A stretch of 64,000 nt of DNA, taken from the NCBI GenBank assembly GCA_019454045.1, contig SKCR01001836.1, positions 1 through 64,000 on the forward strand. Direction: 5' to 3'. The stretch's first letter is position 1; every line of letters begins with the position of its first letter. Under the pieces are notes generated by a model. The model saw nothing but the letters and a program-made list of their open reading frames with translations, ran no database searches and was not told where the DNA came from. Positions 56,269-64,000 of the stretch are shown here, one piece after another. Origin of the DNA: Zanthoxylum bungeanum. Its lineage: Eukaryota > Streptophyta > Magnoliopsida > Sapindales > Rutaceae. The position numbers and the translations under genes were made by a program.

Positions 56269-56933
56269 GTTTCTCAACCACTATACCTCCCTTCTACAAC
56301 GAAACCGATTATAATTATTGGAAGATGAGGATGTTGAACTACCTTTAGCGGTTGATGTGCAATCCTTCAAAGTGATCACACAAGGTACAAGAATGCCAAT
56401 GAAGAGGGATAGCAATGTTGTAGAGATTCCTAAGCCACATTTAGAATGGACCGATGAGGATTTCAAGCAAGCCTCACAAAATACTAAGGCACTCAACCAA
56501 CTTCTTTATGCTATTGATTAGAGTCAAATTAACAAGCTTCCAGAGTTTGGAAATGCACATGAGTTATGGAAGTTTTTGGAAATGGTCAATGAAGGCACAA
56601 GCCAAGTGAAGGAGTCAAAAATCAACCGATTCATGTGTGAGTTAGATAGCTTCAAAATGGAAGAAGATGAAGAAATTGATCACATAATTTCGAGGTTTAC
56701 AATCATTATAAACCATCTAGATGCTCTAGGGAAAATCATTGGACCAATTGATCAAGTGAAGAAAATTCTTAGATCACTCTCTAAGGAATATAGAAGTTAC
56801 ACTTCCACCATCAAAGAAGAAAACGACATGAACACTTTGAAATTGGATGACTTGGTGGGAAAATTAATGGCATACGAGATGGAAATCAAGATGGACCAAA
56901 GGGAAGAAGAAGAAAATAATAAAAAGAGATTAG
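56269..56933 (+). pseudogene. copia-2 gag, middle piece
   Basis: After the GTTTC duplication the frame resumes with 'TTIPPFYNETDYNYWKMRM', the usual start of the copia capsid domain, then a TAG (about 56345). It shifts to 'PHLEWTDEDFKQASQNTKAL' (56318-56521), has a stop at 56519-56521, and opens again at 56576-56933 with 'HELWKFLEMVNEGTSQVKES' and 'DDLVGKLMAYEMEI'. Athila-3 cuts it after ATTAG at 56929-56933. Confidence 0.85.
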
Positions 56934-59045
56934 TGATTGGTAGTAAACACACATGTTACGCAAGCGCACGTATCACTCAAGTAGTATAAAATGTATCGAT
57001 CCCATGAGGACTTAATACATAGGCTATCAATTTATGAAGTTAAATGTTTACGAGTATCTAATTGATTGATTTTTGGTTGGATGATGATTTTAAACTAAAG
57101 ACAAGTAATTAAAACAAAATAAAGGTAGATTTTAAGTTTTAAACAATGATATGAAAATATCCAGGGTTGTGAAACCTTCCAATATCTTTTAAAGATGAAG
57201 TGATTATCTCATGTTTGTGTAATATATCGGTTTATTAACCTAGAACATGAAGTTATGCAAAAGCTTCTTCTGATGGTCAGATGTAAATTCCCAAAGTAAC
57301 ACAATTAACTATATTCCTATGTTAATTAAGAAACTCTAAATTCATTAAGTTTAAGTTCCAATTATGGCTACCCCCCGCCCGACAGGTATATTCTTATCCA
57401 GTAAGGAAATCTACCTAATAGAAACCTTCCAATATCTTTTAAAGATGAAGTGATTATCTCATCTTTGTGTAATATATCGGTTTATTAACCTGGAACACGA
57501 AGTTATGCAAAAGCCTCTTCTGATGGTCAGATGTAAATTCCCAAAGTAACCCAATTAACTATATTCCTATGTTAATTAAGAAACTCTAAATTCATTAAGT
57601 TTAAGTTCCAATTATGGCTACCCCCCGCCCGACAGGTATATTCTTATCCAGTAAGGAAATCTACCTAATAGACATTTACCCCAAGGTGAGATCATGAGCT
57701 ATTGAGGCTATGGCTAAAACCTAAAATCCCTTTTCGAAGTTCATTTTAAGTTTACCAAATCAATCTTATTAATGGCCAAATAACAAGAAGAATTAAGACT
57801 AAGACTCAATAAATAAACCAATATATTACCCAACGCATAAAATAACCAACTTATAAACCAGTGATATTAGAATTCATCACAACCCTAGATAATATGTTTA
57901 GTTACAAAACATACCTAAAATTACAAATGCATAGTTAAACAGAATAACATAACATAAAATTAAAAAGTAAAGAAAAGTACAATAATAAAAGAAAATGTTG
58001 GAGCTAGGGGTTTCACTTTTAATACTTCAAATATAGATTTAATTATTTCTTGAATTAATTATATTAAAACCGACCATATTGGCGGCAAATGTCATTTGTC
58101 CAAAGTCCAACCGACCATATAGGCGGTAACAAAATCATATAAACCGACCATGTAGGCAGTAACAAGGTTAGCACCTAAACCAACCATATAGGCAGAAACT
58201 AAGTCCAATAATATAAAACCGGCCATATAGGCAGTAAATAATTAATTCAAATTACTTATTTAAATTAATGGAGTAAATCTAAATTATTATATTAAAAGTT
58301 TATCCCCAAACTCCAGTAAAAAGAGATTACATACTCATGATGTAATTAAAAACACACAAAAATTTATTAAATAAATAAAAGGAAAATATAAGAAAACTTA
58401 AATAAACATACAAGACACTTTCTTTTAGGATTTCATTGAGAAATCCCTCCAAAGAAAACATGAAAAATTTACAAAGTTTAGCTTGGTATTTATGGGAAAT
58501 ATAAAGGCTTTCACCAATTTCTCCATCAAACATGGCACCAAATCCTCCACCAAACATGCAAGCATGTTTTGGTGGAAGTTTGACAATTTCTTTTTTTTTT
58601 ACTTTATTTTATTTTTTTGTTTTTGAAAATGACTTTAATAATTACACATTACACACTTTCAGATTTTTTATCAATTTCGATAATGAAAACCTCAGAATTC
58701 GAAATTCTTATGAACTTTAAAGTTGTAGATTTTTTAGTCTTCTTTAATATGGAATTGAATCACCTCAATCCAATATCGGAATAAAAAGTTATGGCCAAAA
58801 TACGAAAATTTTCGCAAAGTTGAAATTTCCGAAATTGTACTTCGTTAGAATGCTATTTCAAAATGTCAAGTCCAATTTTTACCCTTATTTGTTCTATATT
58901 TCGTCCTGGTTGATTTCATTAAGTCCCAATTTTATTTTATCTGCAAAACAAACTAAAACACATCAAAACATTCATAAAACTCGAGAAACTATACAAAATA
59001 TTAAGTAAAATGGGCAGTAAATATTGATATATTTTTCTCTTATCA
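56934..59045 (-). repeat. Athila-3 3' LTR
   Basis: The plus-strand reading is TGATTGGTAG to ATATTTTTCTCTTATCA, 2112 bases. A 250-base tandem duplication lies at 57171-57420 and 57421-57670. Five 'ACCGACCATATAGGCGGTAA'-type motifs lie at 58068-58232. The upstream promoter part differs from Athila-1 and Athila-2. It has no G-box cluster, but has an inverted repeat ACCAAACATGC/GCATGTTTTGGT at about 58548-58573 and minus-strand TATTT-rich sequence nearby. Confidence 0.93.
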
Positions 59046-60347
59046 CACCCTCAAACCTAAATTTTGCTAGTCCTCGAGCAAAACAACAAAATAAAATTCA
59101 TTAAACAACTTTAAAATAAAATTAAACTAAGCCACTTACATAGGGATCAAGATTTCATTTAGCGTATGTAACAAGCCTTTAAACCCCTAGGTGTCCCTAG
59201 TGGACGAGTTACAGTCTCGTGAGGGCTTACAGCGACTACACCCACAAATATCAATCAAATGCACACAAAAGAAAAAAGATCAAACAAGTTAGTGACTAAA
59301 CAAGTGAAATTCTTATCCAAGTCAGTAGTTGTTTTCTTTCTTTCTAAATTACTAAATAAGTTATTTAGTAATTTAGAAAGAAAGAAAACAACAATATTTT
59401 TGTCCAAAAGTTATATCATTCTCCATATACACAACCAACAAGGTATTAATAAGTTCATTGTGCCCACAATATTCATAAGTGTAGTTGAAAATATAGTAAT
59501 ATTTTTGTCCAAAAGTTATATCAGAATTCACACTTTTTTAGCAATGGATTTTTTTATTTATTTATAACATAACATCATAAAATCCATGTAGCGAGCTTTG
59601 GGTCAGTGACTCCCAAGCCAGTTGGCTTTAGGGCACTAGGTGTTAAGACACCCTTACAGACTTAATTACTCGGATCTCAGATGTGTCTGTTTTTATTTTT
59701 ATAACATCTTCAATCCATGTAGCGAGCTTTGGGCCAGTGACTCCCAAGCCAGTTGGCTTTAGGGAACTAGGTGTTAAAACACCCCTACGGACTTAATTAC
59801 TCAGATCTCATATGTTAAATTATTATTATTATTATTCCATCGTTTTTTTATATGATTCCTCCAATAAATCTATAGCACTGAATATTACAAATTTTTCACT
59901 TACAACTCATGGCTATATGTTACCATGCATGTTGGTAATACCTGTCAAGTGAGCATATGAAGATCCAATTTAGTCAGTATTATGGAGAATTCACAAATTA
60001 AATAATTAAAAATGAAATAAACAAAAATTAACTTGTTACGAAATAGGTTGAGATACTTCTCACGAGTGGAAATTCCTTACACAGATATCTCAAACACCAT
60101 TCCTCCTGATTAATCAAGTTAGAAACACAAAAACAAAAAATATTTTTCTTAACTTTTTTTTGAATTTTTGAAAATTTTTGACTAAAAACCAAGCAAAAAC
60201 AACATAATGAAAAAATAAAAATAAATACTAATCAACTATTCCCTTCCCCTAAACCTAATTGATATATTGTCCCCAATGTCTAAAAAATAGAAGAAGAGGT
60301 TAGAAGACAATACCTGGTTAGCTGAAATTCTACATCTAAAAAGAAAA
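59046..60347 (-). other. Athila-3 polypurine tract (59046-59061) and 3' untranslated region
   Basis: The minus-strand tract TTTAGGTTTGAGGGTG is flush with the LTR. The region holds a 65-base hairpin (59328-59392), two family repeats (59583-59690 and 59708-59815) and the internal polypurine tract (about 60243-60280). The open frame at 59259-59567 is on the wrong strand and is created by the hairpin region; no gene is supported. Confidence 0.72.
59328..59392. repeat. Perfect inverted repeat, 32-base arms, 1-base loop
   Basis: The left arm 59328-59359 starts GTTGTTTTCTTTC and ends TACTAAATAA. The right arm 59361-59392 is its exact complement, with a single G between. Athila-1 (17710-17740) and Athila-2 (about 48875-48905) have only one arm, so the second arm arose in this copy or subfamily. 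Confidence 0.92.
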
Positions 60348-61001
60348 TTAAAGGTTAAGATCCAGATTTATCCGACGTTTCTTACCATGATCATTATTGG
60401 ACCAGTTTATCTTGGAAAGGATATGGTCAATTTATGGTTCAAAGGCTAAAATTTGGTCAATTAAATCATATAGGCAGTTCTGGCAGTGAAGAATATATAT
60501 TTTACAGGTTTTGACACGAACCCATTTCTTCGGGCACCATCAAGAAACACACAAAGAAAGTCATAAAATCCATTAACGTTAAACAGCCCAATTGGTTTCT
60601 GGTGTATGTTCAAGTTCGCCCAAGATAGCACTGTAAGAATTTATTCCATCGTGCCCAAGCCATCTGGCAAAGTAATAAAAGCATCAGCGCGGTTAATCAT
60701 TCAACAAGTCATTCAGACATACCTGGCACAATGCATTCATCTCTGTTTGATGGTACTATAAGATTCACTTCTGCCAAAGGTTTTGGGATGATTCCCAAAA
60801 CTTGACTTCCTCTTTCATGTACGGCCCTTGAAACGTACCCCATTAGTCCAAGATTGCCAAGCCATATACTAGGTGCATATTCCTCTCAGCTATGACTCTA
60901 CCCAATTCATGTGCTGCCTTAACGAACTTTGGCTTAAAACCAACACTAGTACCGTAAAATACACAGATGTTAACAACTCATCTTCTTGAAGTTGCTTCCA
61001 T
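60348..61001 (-). pseudogene. Athila-3 accessory gene 2: captured LOG-family gene (decayed)
   Basis: From ATG 61001 to TAA at 60348-60350 is 654 bases, the same span as Athila-1. Readable parts include the Rossmann start 'ICVF', 'KPKFVKAAHELG', 'RNMHLVYG', 'SFGNHPKTFGRS' in a shifted frame, 'PDGLGTME' (signature with G to D, then a stop) and the Trp-bearing 'LTVLSWANLNIHQKPIG' and 'GFYDFLCVFLDG'. Frame breaks occur near 60700 and 60860. The Trp codon that became a stop in Athila-2 is intact here. Confidence 0.82.
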
Positions 61002-61265
61002 TTTTTTTTATGTATTTCTTTCTCAAATCTAGATGTCTTCAAGAGTGCAATGACGAGCTGAATTTATAGAACCTGAAAAGGGTGAGTAATAATAGCACTA
61101 GTACCTGTCGAACGACAATTATTAGCTAAAAGTAAAATAAATCGTGAAAGTCAAAAAGTCTGGATCCTGTCGGAGAAAATAAAAGATAATAACAAAACAA
61201 ATCACAATTATTAGTTAAAGACAAATAAATAATAATATTTACAATAAGCAAAGGCTTGAATGACT
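61002..61265 (-). promoter_or_regulatory. Athila-3 intercistronic region with splice-acceptor-like sites
   Basis: Minus-strand AGCTAATAATTGTCG is followed by TTCGACAG (CAG at 61105-61107) and then by ACCCTTTTCAG, matching the Athila-1 and Athila-2 regions. Otherwise it is A/T-rich and non-coding. Confidence 0.36.
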
Positions 61266-61814
61266 CTATGTGACAGGGACAAGCTTCCCATCCAATTTTC
61301 TTATAAATTGGCAAACAGGGTCTTTTAAAGTCAGATTCCCAAGACTTATTTGTTGTCTTTCTTTTTGAAATTGTGTATGTAACATGCGAATTATGTGATA
61401 CACATATCCACTGGGATGTGTCTCAAGAGTGAATGATATGTCATCTAAAGACTCCTTACTCATGCCATCCCTAATGAATTTAATTTTATCTTCGCGGTTA
61501 TTAGACACCATTCCTAAATAACGACAATATGTATTATATGTCATGCGTGCACATTTATAGCAAACACCTAATCTTTTAGCTCTTCTTTTCTTAGCATATG
61601 TGCTTCTTTCTAAATCAGGCAAAATTGAAACAAAAGAGTCAGAGGACTCACCTGCAAATCAGACTCGCGCTTCAATAATCCAACGAATATCATTATGAAT
61701 ACCTTTGTTCATCAGAAGTCTTATTCGTTCCATGCGAGCTTTGTAAACTTTCATCAGAGAGCTTTGAGAGAGAGAAGGAAATTGCTTGTGAAGATTTGCG
61801 AGAACGTCTTCCAT
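61266..61814 (-). pseudogene. Athila-3 accessory gene 1: small basic Cys-rich protein, carlavirus NABP-like (one stop)
   Basis: This is the only copy whose frame is unshifted end to end: ATG 61814 to the stop at 61266-61268, 549 bases, 182 codons. The single lesion is a TGA at 61659-61661 just after 'IEARV', where copies 1 and 2 have Arg. Residues about 65-75 are 'STYAKKRRAKR'; a CYKCAR pair follows, then a third Cys in 'NTYCRYLGMVSNN', 'REDKIKFIRDG', and a C-terminal 'MLHTQFQKERQQISLGNLTL' ending 'KLDGKLVPVT'. It resembles small Cys-rich nucleic-acid-binding proteins of carlaviruses and allies. An unrelated zinc-finger origin remains possible. Confidence 0.62.
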
Positions 61815-61899
61815 CATGTCTGTGACTTTACCTATAAAAATTAAAAACACAAAAATAAAACAAACCAAATCTCAATATATATAACTGCCCAAACGTTAA

Positions 61900-62346
61900 C
61901 TGCCTTAGCGCTAAGTTTAACGCCGTCAGCTAGATATGACTGCCCAAACTTTAGGCTGGATCTGCAAGTGTGACACTTTCTTTTTGTCGCTCAAATGATT
62001 CTCCCCAGTAGTGCTTGACAAGCTGGCTGTTTACCCTAAATGTGTTGTTGGATTTGGAGTTGTATATCTCAACTACTCCGTGAGGTAACATCTGATTTTG
62101 ATCTCTCTGTTTGAAACTTCAACCTGTCCATTTAACTGTGGATGGTAGGGAGTGGCAACTTTATGAGTAACTCCATACTTAGATAGGAGTGCATCAAAGT
62201 ATCTGTTGCAGAAGTGTGTACCATCATCACTGATAATTTCCCGAGGTGTTCCGATACGAGTGAAAATATTCTTTTTAAGGAATTGTATCACCACTTTTGA
62301 GTCATTTGATGGGAGCGCTGTTGCTTCAACCTATTTGATGGCAGCA
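61900..62346 (-). pseudogene. Athila-3 integrase fragments
   Basis: The segment 62073-62294 carries the catalytic Asp and Glu region '[20 protein letters not shown]', '[17 protein letters not shown]' and '[10 protein letters not shown]'. It then joins out of order to the C-terminal text 'HYWGESFERQKES' (near 61990-62030). Compared with Athila-1, about 0.4-0.5 kb between them is missing (junction near 62091). Upstream, the gene joins LTR sequence at about 62346. Confidence 0.82.
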
Positions 62347-63501
62347 TAGTTAAACAGAATAACATAACAGAAAATTAAAAAGTAATGAAAAGTACAATAA
62401 TAAAAGAAAATACTAGAGATAGGGGTTTCACTTTTAATACTTAAAATATAGATTTAATCATTTCATGAATTAATTATATTAAAACCGACCATATAGGCGG
62501 TGAATGTCATTTGTCCAAAGTCCAACCGACCATATAGGTGGTAACAAAATCATATAAACCGACCATGTTGGCGGTAACAAGGTTAGCACCTAAACCGACC
62601 ATATAGGCGGAAACTAAGTCCAATAATGTAAAACCGGCCATATATAGGTGATAAATAATTAATTCACATTACTTATTTAAATTAATGGAGTAAATCTAAA
62701 TTATTATATTAAAAGTTTCACCCCAGACTCCAGCAAAAAGAGATTACTTACTAATGATGTAATTAAAAACACACAAAAATTTATTAAATAAATAAAAATA
62801 AACATACAAAAAACTTAAATAAACATACAAGACACTTTTTTTAGGTTTTCATGGAGAAATCCCCCAAAGAAAGCATGAAAAATTTACAAAGTTTAGCTTG
62901 GTATTTATAGGCAAATATAAAGGCTTCCATCAATATCTCCACCAATTTCTCCACCAAACATGACATCAAATCCTCCACCAAACATGCCAAACATACAAGC
63001 ATGTTTGGTGGAAGTTTGACAATTCCCATTTTTTAATTTTTTTTTTATTTTTTGTTTTTGCAAATGACTTTAATAATTACACATTACACACTTTCGGAAT
63101 TTTCATCAATTTCGATAATGAAAAATTCAGAATTCGAAAATCTTATAACCATCACAAATGTAGATCTTTGAGTCTTCTTTAATATGGAACTTGAATCACC
63201 TCAATCCGATATCGGAATAAAAAGTGATGGCCAAAATACGACAATTGCGCAAAGTTAAAATTTCCGAAATTGTACTTTGTTATAACACCATTTCAAGTTT
63301 CCAATCTCCAAAATCAAAATGTCAAGTCCTTTTTTTACCCTAATTTGTTCAATATTTTGTCCTGATTGATTCCATTAAGTCTTGATTTTATTTCATCTAC
63401 AAAATAAACTAAAACACATCAAAACGTTCATAAAAATCGAGAAACTATATAAAATATTAAGTAAAATGGGCGGTAAATATTGATATATTTTACGCTTATC
63501 A
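62347..63501 (-). repeat. Athila-3 5' LTR, truncated
   Basis: It matches 57930-59045 of the 3' LTR. It retains five 'CCGACCATATAGGCGG'-type motifs (62484-62650) and the ACCAAACATGC...GCATGTTTGGT inverted repeat (about 62978-63011). The half next to the primer site is deleted. The outer end, TTATCA, abuts ATTAG at 63502. Confidence 0.92.
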
Positions 63502-64000
63502 ATTAGCCATTAAGTCATCTGTGAGAAAAGGGAATGATGTTAGTTCAAGTAATGAAGAAGAAGATAGTGATAATGAATTGGCACATATGACCATTAAATT
63601 TAAAAAGTTCCTCAAATTCGAAAAGCTTAAAGTAAAATCAAGGATGGATGAGAAGAAAGAAGAAAAAGGGGCCGCAGAAGTACAATAAATTAATTTTCTA
63701 TGAGTGTGAAAAACCAGGACTATAGCTACCGATTGCCCACTAAGGAAATTCAAAGGAAAATCCAAGAAGAAGGCAATGATAGCAACTTGGAGCGATAGCG
63801 ACTCCAGCTCATCTGAGGAGGAAATTAAAGAGAGAACAAATATCGCCTTTATGGAAATCGAGGATGACGACTTCTTCTTTGAAAGCGAAGAAGAAAAGGT
63901 ACATGACTCTCTTGAATATAATGAATTGCTTGATGCTTTTAATGAATTACATGAATTATGTGAATTGTTTAAGAAGAAGCATAAAATGATTACAAATGAG
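63502..64000 (+). pseudogene. copia-2 gag, C-terminal piece with zinc knuckle (runs off window)
   Basis: It resumes after the ATTAG duplication with an acidic stretch ('SSSNEEEDSDNEL'-type text), 'MTIKFKKFLKFEK', a knuckle of the C-x2-C-x4-H-x4-C class that is damaged (Cys in 'FYECEKPG' and later 'DCPL', with a shift and the His not clear), then 'KGKSKKKAMIATWSDSDSSS' and an acidic, coiled tail with 'LEYNELLDAFNELHELCELF'. This acidic tail is typical of SIRE-lineage copia gag-pol. Confidence 0.82.

Larger units (their letters stand above)
56934..63501 (-). mobile_element. Athila-3: deleted Athila element (ATTAG duplications)
   Basis: The element is 6568 bases with ATTAG at 56929-56933 and 63502-63506. 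In minus orientation: truncated 5' LTR (63501-62347), integrase pieces, accessory gene 1, LOG gene, internal polypurine tract, 3' untranslated region, polypurine tract and 3' LTR (59045-56934). The primer site, gag, protease, RT and RNase H are lost in one deletion near 62346, and part of integrase in another near 62091. Confidence 0.93.
45033..64000 (+). mobile_element. copia-2: SIRE-like Ty1/copia element, split by Athila-2 and Athila-3
   Basis: On the plus strand: LTR (about 45033-46442), primer site, and gag in three pieces (46499-46540, 56269-56933, 63502-64000). The pieces join at the target duplications GTTTC and ATTAG. Pol lies beyond the right edge. The LTR end with CCAATTCACTCCCCTCTTGG and the acidic tail after the gag knuckle suggest the SIRE/Maximus lineage. 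Confidence 0.82.

Overview
The window looks like heterochromatic or otherwise gene-poor nuclear DNA of a flowering plant, probably a eudicot. I found no host single-copy gene, rRNA, tRNA or CRISPR. Nearly every base can be assigned to LTR retrotransposons nested in one another. The element types are Ty3/gypsy Athila (tRNA-Asp-type primer site, aspartic protease with a D-L-G core), Ty3/gypsy Tat/Ogre-like (second RNase H, GTGGGGGCGAC polypurine tract, long 3' tandem repeats) and several Ty1/copia lineages. The species cannot be named from this.

Layout, left part. Athila-1 (plus strand) enters from the left edge and ends at 19667. It carries broken gag, protease, RT, RNase H and integrase genes, then two extra genes, then a long 3' untranslated region. 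A copia element (copia-3, minus strand) interrupts that 3' region. Copia-3 is seen as a lone LTR (7388-9304), a duplicated piece of the Athila tail (9305-9769), and a copia interior plus LTR (9770-17456). Athila-1 itself appears to sit in an older plus-strand copia (copia-1), whose pieces are 19668-20503, 39211-40341 and 43161-about 44215.

Layout, middle. Copia-1 is split by Ogre-B (20504-39210, minus strand, TTATG target duplications). The 5' LTR of Ogre-B is in turn split by Ogre-C (30749-38567, plus strand). A related solo LTR, Ogre-D (40342-43160, CTTAC duplications), lies further along copia-1. The Ogre elements have lost most of pol and carry large tandem arrays.

Layout, right part. 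A SIRE-like copia (copia-2) begins near 45033 and runs past the right edge. Two minus-strand Athila elements split its gag gene: Athila-2 (46541-56268, GTTTC duplications) and Athila-3 (56934-63501, ATTAG duplications). Both have lost large parts of pol.

Main discovery. All three Athila copies carry the same two-gene cassette between the integrase gene and the 3' untranslated region, where other Athila elements have an env-like ORF. Gene 1 (about 182 codons) is a basic, cysteine-rich small protein. Its layout resembles the nucleic-acid-binding proteins of carlaviruses and relatives, a family that includes RNA-silencing suppressors and pathogenicity factors. Gene 2 (about 217 codons, no introns seen) is a LOG-family protein, the cytokinin riboside 5'-monophosphate phosphoribohydrolase type that makes active cytokinin. 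Conserved 3'-splice-site-like sequences precede both genes. All six gene copies are now damaged, but the lesions differ between copies, so the cassette was probably intact in the ancestor and was amplified as part of the transposon. It also survives in the two copies that lost RT. I infer that this Athila family acquired a virus-like protein gene and a host hormone-activation gene. Function is untested.
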